A stretch of DNA of 64,000 bases. Source: Fermentibacter sp963718745 [NCBI: Candidatus Fermentibacterota bacterium]. Lineage in GTDB: Bacteria > Fermentibacterota > Fermentibacteria > Fermentibacterales. The position numbers and the translations under genes were made by a program. The notes below the pieces were generated by a model. The model made no database searches, was not told where the DNA came from, and saw only the letters and a list, made by a program, of their open reading frames with translations. Shown piece after piece: positions 25,215 through 34,222 of the stretch (its first letter is position 1; each line of letters begins with the position of its first letter). The stretch covers positions 1,860,001-1,924,000 of the forward strand of contig OY970370.1 in NCBI GenBank assembly GCA_963718745.1, in the 5' to 3' direction.

Positions 25215-26234
25215 ATGGGAGAGACTCTGCGCGACATCGGCGAGCTGGGATTCATTTCCAGGCTGAGGAGCACCTTCCCCGCCCTCTCCGGCCTCGGAGA
25301 CGATGCAGCCGTCCTCGGAACGCTCTCCTGCCCCGTGGTCACGGTGGACAGCTTCCTCGAGGGACGCCACTTCCACCGGTGGTGGTGCGATCCCGAGACG
25401 ATGGGCAGACGGCTCCTGGAAGCCACACTGAGCGATCTCGCGTCGATGGGGGCCGAGCCGGGCCATCTCCTCGTATCCCTTGCCGCGCCGGGAGACCTTG
25501 AGTGGGAATGGCTCTCGGGTCTCTACAGGGGATTCCTGTCTCACGAAGGCTGCATGCTGGCCGGAGGTGAGACCATCGCATCACGGGATCTGACGGTGAC
25601 TCTGACAGCCATCGGAGAGGGGGGCGATCCGCAGAGCCTCCTCCGCAGGAGCGCGATGCGCCCGGGAGACTCGCTGTGGCTCACGGGACCGGTCGGAAGA
25701 GCCCTCGACATAGCCGCCAGGATCGAGGCCTGCGGGGGTCTCGGCGGTCCCGGCCTCGAGCCGGCACGTGCCGTCCCTCCGCAGGATCTCGAGATGGCGA
25801 GGGCGTTCATGTCGCCCAGGGCGCATTTCGAAGAGGCACGGATCCTCAGGCGGAGGGGAGTGCGCTGCGCGATCGATATCTCCGACGGGCTGCTGTCCGA
25901 GGCGGCGCACCTGTGCGGCGAGAGCGGAGCGGGATGCGAGATCGACCTTGACCTTGTGCCCGTGTTCGGTGCTGTCGCCGGCAGACCGCTCGAGGCCTGC
26001 GCCGCCGGGGAGGACTTCGTCCTGCTCTTCAGCGCGCCCTCCGGGACCGGCTTCGAAGACTGCGGCTTCCACAGGATAGGCAGAGCCCTCGAGGCGGGAG
26101 GGATGCGGGTGAATTTCGAAGGGTACGAGATCGAGGCAGTCACGCAGGGTTACGATCATTTCGGCCCCGCCCTTCCATCTGGAAGCGGCCGGGCGGCATC
26201 CTCGAGACCGGGGGATCACCGGGGCTGGAGCTGA
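25215..26234 (+). CDS. thiL: Thiamine-monophosphate kinase
   Basis: 339 residues. Phosphorylates thiamine monophosphate to the active cofactor TPP. GLGDDAAVL (~27) and VDSFLEGRHF (~44) form the first metal and nucleotide sites; LSDLASMGAEP (~72-82), AGGETIAS (GGET in place of the more usual GGDT), DISDGLLSEAAHL (~220) and AAGEDFVLLF are all in the family order. The C-terminal 25 residues are low complexity and may be a tail. It starts 13 bases after mtnP and ends one base before the next gene. Confidence 0.92.
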   Translation: MGETLRDIGELGFISRLRSTFPALSGLGDDAAVLGTLSCPVVTVDSFLEGRHFHRWWCDPETMGRRLLEATLSDLASMGAEPGHLLVSLAAPGDLEWEWLSGLYRGFLSHEGCMLAGGETIASRDLTVTLTAIGEGGDPQSLLRRSAMRPGDSLWLTGPVGRALDIAARIEACGGLGGPGLEPARAVPPQDLEMARAFMSPRAHFEEARILRRRGVRCAIDISDGLLSEAAHLCGESGAGCEIDLDLVPVFGAVAGRPLEACAAGEDFVLLFSAPSGTGFEDCGFHRIGRALEAGGMRVNFEGYEIEAVTQGYDHFGPALPSGSGRAASSRPGDHRGWS

Positions 26235-26235
26235 C

Positions 26236-27261
26236 ATGGAACGATTGCTCGATATTCTCGAAAAACTTGAATCCGAGCTCTCTCCGTCGGGTCGCACCGC
26301 GGGGGCGATCGCCCTCCTCGAGGGGATCGCGGGCGGAGCCGGGATCGAATGCCGGAGGACCAACAAGGGAGGACTGCTCGCCGGATGCCTCTCCGATCCC
26401 GAGCTGGTGGTCTCTGGCCACGTGGACACGCTCGGCGCGATGGTGAGCGGGATAAGGAGCGACGGCGCCCTCTCCTTCTCCCGCATTGGCGGCCTCCTGC
26501 TGCCGTCCTTCGAGTCCGAGTACGCGACCGTCTTCACCACGGCGGGGACCTTCCTCCGGGGAACGCTGCTGCTCGACAACCCGGCCGCCCATGTCAACCG
26601 GGAGGCGGGGACGACCGAGAGGAAGCAGGAGAACATGCACATCCGCCTGGATGCGGAGGTGACGTGCCGCAGGGATGTCGAGGCGCTGGGGATCCGGACG
26701 GGCGACTTCGTGTGCTTCGATCCGAGATTCGAGGTTACGGAGACCGGTTTCGTGAAGTCGCGCTTCCTGGACGACAAGGCCGGATGCGCCGCCATGGCGG
26801 ATGCGATGCTCTCCCTGGGCGCCGCGGGGATGAACTCGGCGCGAGCCTGCCTCTTCTTCACCAACTTCGAGGAGGTGGGTCACGGAGCATCGGCGGGCAT
26901 CCCGAGCTCGGTCAGGAGGATGCTCGTGACGGACATGGGCGTGGTGGGCGAGAAGGTCGACGGTGTCGAGACCGCCGTCTCGATCTGCGTGAAGGATTCG
27001 AACGGACCCTACGACTACGGCCTGCGCTGCCGGCTCGTCGAGCTGGCCGAGGCGGGCGGGATCCCCTACAGGCTGGACGTGTTCCCCTTCTACGGTTCCG
27101 ACGGCCATGCCGCCCAGGCGGCCGGACACGACATCCGGGTCGCCCTCATCGGCCCGGGCGTCTCCGCATCACACGGAATGGAGCGCACCCACGTCCGAGG
27201 ACTCCGTGCGACCAGGGACCTGATCGAGGCATTCGTGAAGGACGGCGCCGCCCGGGATTAG
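26236..27261 (+). CDS. Aminopeptidase of family M42 (FrvX-like), cytosolic
   Basis: 341 residues, no signal peptide. Di-metal aminopeptidase acting on short peptides. The metal ligands lie in GHVDTLG (~71), SRFLDDKAGCAAM (~175), FTNFEEVGHGAS (~205, with the catalytic Glu pair), the DMG segment (~235) and SHGMERTH (~311). The large insert after residue ~85 is the beta-domain that gates dodecameric TET peptidases. It is coupled to thiL by a one-base gap, with no obvious functional link. Together with the M16, S8, S9 and C25 genes it supports a peptide-degrading lifestyle. Confidence 0.9.
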   Translation: MERLLDILEKLESELSPSGRTAGAIALLEGIAGGAGIECRRTNKGGLLAGCLSDPELVVSGHVDTLGAMVSGIRSDGALSFSRIGGLLLPSFESEYATVFTTAGTFLRGTLLLDNPAAHVNREAGTTERKQENMHIRLDAEVTCRRDVEALGIRTGDFVCFDPRFEVTETGFVKSRFLDDKAGCAAMADAMLSLGAAGMNSARACLFFTNFEEVGHGASAGIPSSVRRMLVTDMGVVGEKVDGVETAVSICVKDSNGPYDYGLRCRLVELAEAGGIPYRLDVFPFYGSDGHAAQAAGHDIRVALIGPGVSASHGMERTHVRGLRATRDLIEAFVKDGAARD

Positions 27262-27306
27262 TGAGACCGGCAGGCGGGACCGTTCCGATCGCGGGAGGGA
27301 GGTGCC

Positions 27307-28176
27307 ATGAACTGTCAGATCGCGCTCGCCGTGCTCTGTTCCCTGCTCGACATGATCGAGCTGGGCGGAGGCGGGACCCTGACCACCAACAGACCCTACT
27401 GCGGCTCTTGACCAGACTACGGACGAAGGTACCAGGTCCTGGTACTGTCTGAAGAGATGAATGGAGCCGCCATCCTGACGGAGGTGCAGCTCTTCGCCAC
27501 CCATGACGCGTTCAGCGAGGCGGAGTTCTACGAATCCGAGATCCTCCTCTGCCACACCACCCTGGACGGCCTGACCACCTCGTTCGAGGCCAACTACGGA
27601 GGCAACACCCCAGTGTCGGCAAGGCGCGACGACACCCTCTCCATCGACTGGACCGCACCTGGCTGGAACGGGTTCCCCTTCGACTCCCAGTTCTACTACA
27701 ACGGCACGGACAACCTCATCCTGGAGTTCCGCTACCTGGGCGAGGACGGGAGGACGATCAACACGAAGGGTTTCTACCCTCCCACACCGAACCGGACCCT
27801 CGACGCGGGGCTTCCTTCTTCGCCGTCGGGCGACCTGCTCGGTTTCATGAACTCGCTCCGCATCTACTACACACCGGTGACCGGGATAGAGGGGGAGGAT
27901 CCGCCCAGCCTGGAAATGATAACGGTGGAGGCCAGCCCTTCCGGGAACCCGGTATTCCTCCTGTCCCTCCCCGAGCCCGGCCCGATCCGGCTCGGGCTGT
28001 TCTCTCCCGGGGGCCGCATGGTTTGGGACTGGTCGGATCCCTCGGCGGACCGGGGCGGGTGCACGGTCTCGGGCGTGCCTGCGGACCTCCCGTCGGGCGT
28101 GTATGTTGCCGTCCTCGAGGCATGCGGGCGATCCTCGTCCGCGAGGTTCGTCCTGTTGCGGCAGGCCGTTCCCTGA
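27307..28176 (+). pseudogene. Secreted surface protein with C-terminal sorting-type domain, interrupted by an in-frame TGA
   Basis: The ATG at 27307 has an excellent ribosome site (GGAGGGAGG) and a signal-like start, but codon 35 is TGA (27409-27411). The same frame continues without another stop to 28176. Downstream sequence (YGRRYQVLVLSEEMNG, an EANYGGNTPV block, FYYNGTDNLILEFRY) reads like one intact secreted beta-sandwich domain, and the last ~75 residues (IRLGLFSPGGRMVWD to VYVAVLEACGRSSSARFVLLR) like a FlgD/T9SS-type tail. The residues around the TGA read CGS-stop-PDY; a TGG tryptophan would restore it. It is either a nonsense mutation, an assembly error or a recoded codon; a small hairpin follows 17 bases after the TGA. 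Confidence 0.7.
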
Positions 28177-28232
28177 CGAGCCGGGGTCCCGGGCGGCGAT
28201 GAGCCGCTCCGGGTGCTCAGGAAGGGAGTCCC

Positions 28233-29126
28233 TTGCGTCACAGCGTCAGACACGCGGCGGAGTACGCCCTCCTGAGGACGGCCGTGTTCCTGCTGGACCT
28301 GTTGCCGCTGCGCCTCGCCCTCCTGAAGGGAGCCGCGCTGGGCAGGATCGCATGGTTCCTCGGGATCAGGCGGAAGGTCTCGATGACAAACATCCGGCAG
28401 GCGTTCCCGGACATCTCCGGGCGTGAAGCAGCCCGGATAGGCGCCCGTTCGTACGCCAACTTCGGAAGGTTCACGGTGGAGTTCGCGAGGCAGCGCAGGC
28501 TCGGCCGGAAGCACCTGGAAAAGTACGTCCGGGTCGAGAACCCGGAGATAATGAAGCGTCTGGGCGAAGAGGGCGGGATAGGCATCGCATTCCACTACGG
28601 CAACTGGGAGCTCCTCGGAGTGCTGCAGAGCTACGGGGGCGTGGACACCCACTTCCTCGTCGGAAGGCAGCACAACGCCCTCGTGGACGACTTCGTGAAC
28701 AGGCTCCGTTCCGTGCACGGCATCGGGCTCATAAGCAGGGACGGGGCTATGCGCGCCATCTTCCGGACGATAAGGGAGAAGGGGACGGTCGGCTGGCTCT
28801 CGGACCAGGATGCCGGCAGGAACGGACTCATGGTGGACTTCTTCGGCAGGCCGGCCTCCACTCCCCGTGGAGCGGCGGCCTTCGCCGTGAAGCTCGGGTG
28901 TCCGGTCTATCCGACCTTCATGATCAGGGAGAAGGGACCTTACCAGACGGCGGTCTACACCGAGCCCATCCTTCCCAGGACGGACCTACCGGCCGACGAG
29001 GCGGAGCTGGAGCTGACACGCGAGTACACGAAACGCCTGGAGGAGATGATAAGGCGGAGACCCGACCTCTACTGGTGGCCCCATCGCCGCTGGAAGACCA
29101 CCGGCCTGTATCGGTTCCAGGTTTAA
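28233..29126 (+). CDS. Lipid A biosynthesis-type lauroyl/myristoyl acyltransferase (LpxL/HtrB family)
   Basis: 297 residues. Adds a secondary acyl chain to a lipid A precursor at the inner membrane. It starts at TTG 28233 with GGAAGGGAG before it. An N-terminal hydrophobic stretch (~14-45) anchors the protein; the catalytic HX4E is HYGNWE (His121, Glu126); further along are WLSDQDAGRNG (~195), FFGRPASTPRG and a terminal RPDLYWWPHRRWKT, which matches the family's end motif. This implies a lipopolysaccharide-type outer membrane. A strong hairpin terminator follows. Confidence 0.92.
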   Translation: MRHSVRHAAEYALLRTAVFLLDLLPLRLALLKGAALGRIAWFLGIRRKVSMTNIRQAFPDISGREAARIGARSYANFGRFTVEFARQRRLGRKHLEKYVRVENPEIMKRLGEEGGIGIAFHYGNWELLGVLQSYGGVDTHFLVGRQHNALVDDFVNRLRSVHGIGLISRDGAMRAIFRTIREKGTVGWLSDQDAGRNGLMVDFFGRPASTPRGAAAFAVKLGCPVYPTFMIREKGPYQTAVYTEPILPRTDLPADEAELELTREYTKRLEEMIRRRPDLYWWPHRRWKTTGLYRFQV

Positions 29127-29201
29127 AAAGCTTTAAACAGGTCCGTAATCCCTTGTGGCGGATGGCTGTCCACCGGTCATCCCTAGCCACCGGACAGAAA
29201 G

Positions 29202-29233
29202 AGGCGCGGCACCCCGGGGGTGCCGCGCCTTCT
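29202..29233. terminator. Bidirectional hairpin terminator between convergent genes
   Basis: AGGCGCGGCACCCC pairs with GGGGTGCCGCGCCT (14 bp, with almost no loop in the fully paired form). It lies between the acyltransferase (plus) and the subtilase (minus). Short T runs flank it on the plus strand and AAAG on the other side. Confidence 0.75.
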
Positions 29234-29250
29234 TCATCGGCAGATGCAGG

Positions 29251-30948
29251 CTATCTGAGGATGGTCATCCTCGCGATGTCGGAAAAACCGCCCACCGAGG
29301 TGCGGATCAGGTAGATGCCGTTGCCCAGGTCCGCGGGAATCGTCCAGCTGTACGAGTGAGTGCCGGAAGCCATCTCCCCGCTGTCGATCCCTGCGACCCT
29401 GCGGCCGGAGAGGTCGTAGACCGCAATCTCCATCCGGCCTGCGCCGGCGGTGTAGACCTGGAACGATGCGAAGCCGTCAGACGGGTTGGGGCTGACTGCA
29501 CTCATCGCAAGACCGGGCGCGCCGACCGCTTCGGAGGCGGATTCCACACCGAGGGCCAGAGCGGCCTGAACGGCTGCCAGTGCGTTGATGCGGCCCGAGC
29601 CGGTGGTATTGTCCTTGCCCGTGGGTGCGATGTCGAGAGCGGTCGTCTCCATTATCTCGTCGATCTGGGCCACGGTGAGGTTGGGGTTGGCGTCGAGCAT
29701 CAGGGCCGCTACGCCGGCGACATGCGGGGTGGCCATGGAGGTGCCGCTCATCGTGGTGTAGCCGCCGCCCCACTGAGTGCTGACGATGTCGACTCCAGGC
29801 GCGGAGATGTCGGGATCGATGAGGGGCGCCGAAGGAGTGTAGTCAGTCCACCAGGTCACGGGACCGCGGCTGGAGAAGTCTGCCACGCCGTCTCCCGAGT
29901 TGGTCGCACCGCAGGTCACGACCGCAGTCTGCCCGCCGTGCTGCGTCTGCTGGGGATGGAACCATGGCGGCGGGCTGTCCCCGCTGGAGAGGACGGTTCC
30001 GGCACCCGGGCCGTTGTTGCCCGCAGCCACTGCATGGAAGACCCCTGCTGTGAGCAGGTTGGCCTCGGCCGTACGGAGGGCCGTGTTGCCGTGAGTGCTG
30101 CCGAGAGACATGGAGAGGACGGCTGCTCCGTGCTCGGTGCCGAACTCCATGGCGTCTATCCAGGTGCTCTCTCCGCCGTAGTAGTAGTTGATGCGGAGCG
30201 CCATGCAGGTGGCGCCGGGGGCGACGCCGGACTGGGTTCCAGCCGTGCCGTCGCCGAGGATCGTTCCGGAGCAGTGCGTCCCATGGCCGTAATCATCCAT
30301 GGGGTCGCCGTCGCTGTCGAAGAAGTCCCAGCCGTAGTGCAGCCCGGCAGGAGTGTCGTGCCACATGTTGTAGGCCAGGTCGGGATGCGTGTAGTCGGTA
30401 CCTGTGTCGATGACCCCGGCGATGACGCCAGTGCCGTCGTATCCCATTGCCCAGACGTCATCTGCGTTGATCATGCTCACGCCCCATGCGATCGCCCTTT
30501 CAGGGCTGCCGGCGGGGTGGACGTCGATGGGTTCTATGAGGCCGGCGTCGGGATCAGCTGCGCTCTCTACCACGAGGACGTCCGTGCGTGCCGCCAGTGC
30601 CTCTATGAGAGCCGGAGTGGCATCGCAGTACACCGTGTTGGCCAGCCAGTGCCTGGTGAGGCCGGCGTAGGAGCTCTGCGGCCAGGAACAGACCTCTTCG
30701 ACGACTCCGGCCAGCGAGACGCCGGCATAGTCCTTGAGAGCGTCGACGACGAACTCCTGCCTGTCGGCCCGGGTCATGCCTGCGGTCACGGAGCTGACCC
30801 AGGATTCATCGAGCCCTCCCTGGACCACGATGAAGACCGGTATCAGGTCCGCGTCTCCTGCGAGCGAAAGCTCTTGCTGGAGATCAGGAGCGATCGAGCC
30901 TGCGAACGCTGCTGCTGTGACAGCCGAAAGAAGCAGTACTGTTCTCAA
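29251..30948 (-). CDS. Secreted subtilisin-like serine peptidase (S8) with C-terminal sorting-type domain
   Basis: 565 residues from TTG 30948, chosen because AGAGGAG lies five to six bases upstream; an ATG 15 bases earlier is possible. Signal peptide RTVLLLSAVTAAAFA. A propeptide-like region (~20-130) precedes the S8 domain with Asp181 in VIDTGTDYTHPDL, His222 in GHGTHCSG and Ser404 in SGTSMATPHVAG; the oxyanion Asn is in AAGNNGPGAG. The last ~85 residues begin with a PNPSDG motif and read as a FlgD/T9SS-type beta domain (MEIAVYDLSGRRVAG), ending IARMTILR. The C25-like peptidase at 60.5-63 kb ends almost the same way. Probably exported to the surface and degrading protein. Confidence 0.93.
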   Translation of the reverse strand: MRTVLLLSAVTAAAFAGSIAPDLQQELSLAGDADLIPVFIVVQGGLDESWVSSVTAGMTRADRQEFVVDALKDYAGVSLAGVVEEVCSWPQSSYAGLTRHWLANTVYCDATPALIEALAARTDVLVVESAADPDAGLIEPIDVHPAGSPERAIAWGVSMINADDVWAMGYDGTGVIAGVIDTGTDYTHPDLAYNMWHDTPAGLHYGWDFFDSDGDPMDDYGHGTHCSGTILGDGTAGTQSGVAPGATCMALRINYYYGGESTWIDAMEFGTEHGAAVLSMSLGSTHGNTALRTAEANLLTAGVFHAVAAGNNGPGAGTVLSSGDSPPPWFHPQQTQHGGQTAVVTCGATNSGDGVADFSSRGPVTWWTDYTPSAPLIDPDISAPGVDIVSTQWGGGYTTMSGTSMATPHVAGVAALMLDANPNLTVAQIDEIMETTALDIAPTGKDNTTGSGRINALAAVQAALALGVESASEAVGAPGLAMSAVSPNPSDGFASFQVYTAGAGRMEIAVYDLSGRRVAGIDSGEMASGTHSYSWTIPADLGNGIYLIRTSVGGFSDIARMTILR

Positions 30949-31302
30949 GGCGACTCCTCTCATGGAGGGCTGTGAAACTGGAACATTCCATCGAATCAAA
31001 CATAGAGCCTCTGACCGGCTCGGACAATATCGGTCCCGGGAGGCATGCCTGCCGGGATCCGGCTTCTACGCCGATGAGCCGCCGTTGCCGGACCATCCTG
31101 TGCCGGGACGACGGACTGCTCCGTAACAGAGGCGGAGCCGCGTCGACCCGGTTGCCCGGTGCGAGCCCATCCCGGTAGAATCAGAGCCGGGCGGCACCTC
31201 GACCGGGGTGCGAGGAAGCCTCGATCAGGAACTCCGTGGAGGCTTTTCCGGACCGGAGACGGAAGGCGCGATTCCGCAGCCGTACTCTCGAGGAGGAACC
31301 AT
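30949..31302. other. 354-base divergent intergenic region, no gene seen
   Basis: Lies between the subtilase and gpsA, which point away from each other, so it should hold both promoters. On the minus strand TTGATT at about 31000 is a weak -35 candidate. Near gpsA is an inverted repeat, AAGCCTC / GAGGCTT, around 31212-31245. No riboswitch class could be matched by eye, and the open frames crossing it have no credible starts or family-like sequence. Confidence 0.5.
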
Positions 31303-32298
31303 TTGCCGGGCTTGAACAGACTCTCCGTCCTCGGGTGCGGGAGGTGGGGCAGCTTCCACCTCTGGTACGGAGCCACACTCGGACTCGAAGTCACCGGCTG
31401 GGAACCGGAGGGCTCCCTGCCGTTCGAACGGCTGATCCGCGAGAGGCGCAACAGGTACCTGGCCATTCAGCCCGAGGTTCGGCTGACCGTCGATATAGAC
31501 CAGGCCGTCGATACGGACATTCTCGTCATCTCCACCCCGTCGGGCGGGCTGGCGGACGTCTGTGCGCTCCTGTCCGGGCGCGATATCTCGAAGGTGCATC
31601 TGGTCCTGTGCATGAAGGGGCTGGAGAAGGGCACCGGCAGGAGGCTGTCCCGGATAGTTTGCGAAAGCGGCGTGGAGCCACGGAGCATTTCCGCCTGGGT
31701 AGGCCCGGGTCACCCCGCCCTCCTCGCCGCCGGACAACCCACCTGCATGATAATCGCCTCGGAGGACGAGACCGCTTCGTCCCTGCTCGCAGGGCGGCTG
31801 GGCGGCAGGCTCGTCCGGCTCTACATGTCCAGGGATCTCGCTGGATGCGAGATCGGAGCGGCTTCGAAGAACGTGATCGGCATCGCGGCTGGAATGCTGG
31901 ACGGGCTGGGCTGGCAGGGCCTGAAGGGTGCCCTGATGGCGCGTGCGCCACTGGAGGTGGCCAGGCTCGTGTCGGCCACAGGCGGCGACTGGAGGAGCGT
32001 CTATGGCCTTTCCCACCTCGGCGACTACGAGGCCACGCTCTTCTCCCCTCACAGCAGGAACAGGCTGAAGGGCGAATGCCTGGCGACCGGAAGACCCTAC
32101 GACGAAGGCCTCGCCGAGGGAGTCGACACTTGCGGAGCACTCCTCCTCCTGGCCGCCCGCTCCGGTGTCGAGATGCCGATTTCTGATGCCGTGGAGAGGG
32201 TACTCGATGGCAAGTCGACGCCCAGGGAGGCGGCAGAAGGGCTGTTCGACCGCCCCCTCCGGGAGGAGTTCCCCTCCGCTCCGGGCTGCATCCGTTGA
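31303..32298 (+). CDS. gpsA: Glycerol-3-phosphate dehydrogenase, NAD(P)-dependent
   Basis: 331 residues from TTG 31303, where GAGGAGGA precedes by six bases; earlier in-frame starts add unrelated residues. Makes sn-glycerol-3-phosphate for phospholipids. The Rossmann start is LSVLGCGRWG (GxGxxG), then VLCMKGLEKGTG, AWVGPGHPALLAAG in the place of the GPS-A-E loop, CEIGAASKNVIGIAAGMLDGL with the catalytic Lys, and YGLSHLGDYEATLFSPHSRN, equivalent to GLAGLGDL-T-SRN. Some otherwise invariant positions differ (GPGHP rather than GPSFA), so it is a divergent member. The downstream GHL10 gene overlaps it at TTGA. Confidence 0.85.
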   Translation: MPGLNRLSVLGCGRWGSFHLWYGATLGLEVTGWEPEGSLPFERLIRERRNRYLAIQPEVRLTVDIDQAVDTDILVISTPSGGLADVCALLSGRDISKVHLVLCMKGLEKGTGRRLSRIVCESGVEPRSISAWVGPGHPALLAAGQPTCMIIASEDETASSLLAGRLGGRLVRLYMSRDLAGCEIGAASKNVIGIAAGMLDGLGWQGLKGALMARAPLEVARLVSATGGDWRSVYGLSHLGDYEATLFSPHSRNRLKGECLATGRPYDEGLAEGVDTCGALLLLAARSGVEMPISDAVERVLDGKSTPREAAEGLFDRPLREEFPSAPGCIR

Positions 32299-33452
32299 GC
32301 CCCCTCCTGCTGACCGCCCTTCTCGCCCTGGCCGGCGATCCCGCAGGGATGCGCTACTTCTGGATCTCTGCGGACGGGCTGGAATCAACCGCCGAAATCG
32401 ACCGACTCGTCGACCTCGCCGCCTCTTCCGGAGCCAACGGGATAATCGTCCAGGTGATGGGCAGGGGCGAGGCCTGGTACCACTCCGAAATCATACCGGA
32501 AGCATACATCATGGCGGAGTACGATCCCTTGGAGAGGATAATCCTCAGAGCCGGACCAAGGGGGCTCGAGGTCCATGCTTGGGTGAACGCCTTCCTCTCA
32601 TGGTCGGCGCCCCGGCCTCCGCAGGACTCCTCCCACGTTCTGCTCGCGCACCCGGAGTGGTTCATGACGGACATCCGCGGGCGCTCGACCGTCGAGTATT
32701 CCCGCGACGAGTGCGATGCGGCGGGGATAGTGGGCGCGACGCTCTCCCCGGCCATACCGGAGGTGAGGGCGCGTCTGGCCTCCATCTGCGCGGAGCTTGC
32801 CACGGAGTACGACATCGACGGCATCCACCTCGACTACATCAGGTACCCTAACACATCCTTCGGCTTCGAACCTGCGGCGAGAGCCGGCTACTTCCTCGAA
32901 ACCGGCATCGATCCGCTGGCCTTCTTCCCGACGGGTGGATCCCCTCCCGCAGTGACGGGCATGGACGGGTCATGGAGGAGCTGGCGGGCCTCACAGGTCA
33001 CAGTGACGGTGAGGACCGTCCGTGCGGCGCTGCGGAGCGTGAACCCGCTCCTGACGCTCTCCTGCGCCGTGATGGCCGACCCGGGCTACGCCCTGCAGGA
33101 CTACGCCTGTTCCTGGCGGGAGTGGCTGGAGGGGGGCCTCGTCGATTTCGCATGCCCGATGGCCTATACGACCGATCCATCGAGGGCCGGTGACCTGGCG
33201 GTGACGACCACGGCGTCCGAACCGGAGAGAGTCGTCTACGGTATCGCCGTCTACAACCAGAGCCTCCAGTCGGCCCTGACCGGAGCTCGCTCCGCGCTGG
33301 ACAACGGCGCCGGAGGCGTCTGCGTCTACAGTCTCAACACCTTCAGCCCCGGTGACGCGGGCAGCCTGAAGAGCTTCTGGGGGGGTAGCGGGAGCGCATC
33401 CCACCCCCTCGATCCCGCCCTGTTCCACATGACGGCGAGGATTCCGTTTTGA
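32295..33452 (+). CDS. Secreted glycoside-hydrolase-like protein, GHL10 (DUF187) family
   Basis: 385 residues from TTG 32295, overlapping the gpsA stop. A short hydrophobic signal (LLLTALLALAGDPAG) precedes a TIM-barrel of the GHL10 type: RYFWISADGL (strand 1), NGIIVQVMGRGEAWY (strand 2), LEVHAWVNAFLSW (strand 3, ~95), a DGIHLDYIRYP block (~175-185, the proposed acid/base region), LTLSCAVMADPG and ACPMAYTTD, and VYGIAVYNQ. Family members are thought to act on cell-wall or extracellular glycans, but the substrate is not proven. The next gene starts at the overlapping TTGA. Confidence 0.85.
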   Translation: MSPLLLTALLALAGDPAGMRYFWISADGLESTAEIDRLVDLAASSGANGIIVQVMGRGEAWYHSEIIPEAYIMAEYDPLERIILRAGPRGLEVHAWVNAFLSWSAPRPPQDSSHVLLAHPEWFMTDIRGRSTVEYSRDECDAAGIVGATLSPAIPEVRARLASICAELATEYDIDGIHLDYIRYPNTSFGFEPAARAGYFLETGIDPLAFFPTGGSPPAVTGMDGSWRSWRASQVTVTVRTVRAALRSVNPLLTLSCAVMADPGYALQDYACSWREWLEGGLVDFACPMAYTTDPSRAGDLAVTTTASEPERVVYGIAVYNQSLQSALTGARSALDNGAGGVCVYSLNTFSPGDAGSLKSFWGGSGSASHPLDPALFHMTARIPF

Positions 33453-34207
33453 GGCTCTTCATGCTCGCCAGCGGCTCCGACGGCAACTGCATGCTGGTGG
33501 AGCACGACGGGTACTCGATCCTTCTCGACGCAGGCCTCTCCTGCCGCGAGATAAGGCGGAGGATGGAGGTCGCAGGCGCTGGATCGATGCAGCCTGGAGC
33601 ACTTTTCCTGACTCACGAGCATTCCGACCATGTGAGGGGCGCAAGGGTCACCGCCAGGAAGCTCGGGATTCCCGTCATCTGCACCCCGGGCACTGCGCGC
33701 AGGACCCCGGGCCTCTCGGACGTGCCCACCGTGAGCCTGATGCCGCCGGGGGGCTCGTTGCGGACGGGTCCGTTCGAAGTCACCAGCTTCCTCCTGCCAC
33801 ATGACGCGGAGGAGCCCAGTGGATATGTAATCGAGTGGGAAGGCGGGCGCCTCGGCGTGGCTACCGACCTGGGCTGCTGGAGCCATCTGGTCGCGAGCAA
33901 CCTGTCCGGCTGCACCGGGTTGGTTCTCGAGTTCAACCACGACGAGGACATGCTCTGGAGCGGGAGCTATCCCTGGCCATTGAAGCAGAGGATCGCCTCA
34001 TCCAGGGGGCATCTGTCCAACGCGAGCGCATCGGAGCTCCTGACGAGGGTGTCGCATGGAGGTCTCGGATTCGTGATCCTCGCGCACCTGAGCAGAGAGA
34101 ACAACAAGCCGCCCATCGCACTGGAAGCTGCGAAGGCGGTTCCGGGATTCGCCGGGGAGTTACTTGTGGCTGGTCCGGACAGGGCGTTCGAAGCCCCTTG
34201 CATCTAG
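33449..34207 (+). CDS. Metallo-beta-lactamase-fold hydrolase, WalJ/YycJ-like
   Basis: 252 residues. Start TTG 33449 overlaps the preceding stop. The protein begins LFMLASGSDGNCMLVEH, like the SGSKGN start of YycJ proteins; zinc ligands are in THEHSDH (~53-59), LLPHDAEEPSGY and ATDLGCW; LEFNHDEDMLWSGSYPWPLKQRIASSRGHLSN (several short conserved blocks) and ILAHLSRENN are specific to the WalJ/YycJ group. In Firmicutes WalJ influences cell-wall/DNA-replication coordination; here no walRK is nearby. Probably a nuclease or phosphodiesterase in the cytosol. Confidence 0.88.
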   Translation: MRLFMLASGSDGNCMLVEHDGYSILLDAGLSCREIRRRMEVAGAGSMQPGALFLTHEHSDHVRGARVTARKLGIPVICTPGTARRTPGLSDVPTVSLMPPGGSLRTGPFEVTSFLLPHDAEEPSGYVIEWEGGRLGVATDLGCWSHLVASNLSGCTGLVLEFNHDEDMLWSGSYPWPLKQRIASSRGHLSNASASELLTRVSHGGLGFVILAHLSRENNKPPIALEAAKAVPGFAGELLVAGPDRAFEAPCI

Positions 34208-34222
34208 GGTGAGGAGGTTCCA

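Noticed and set aside
27409-27411. General reassignment of TGA to an amino acid in this organism
   Set aside because: TGA ends tilS, folE, folP, aroB, dinB and many other full-length proteins here, so it is a working stop codon.
29155-30975. Plus-strand frame of about 600 codons opposite the subtilase
   Set aside because: The catalytic triad and sorting tail are on the minus strand; the plus-strand product is low-complexity Gly/Arg/Val without motifs.
31100-31302. Riboswitch (cobalamin, SAM, glycine or c-di-GMP) upstream of gpsA
   Set aside because: No conserved core boxes of these classes were found by eye; only one simple inverted repeat is visible.
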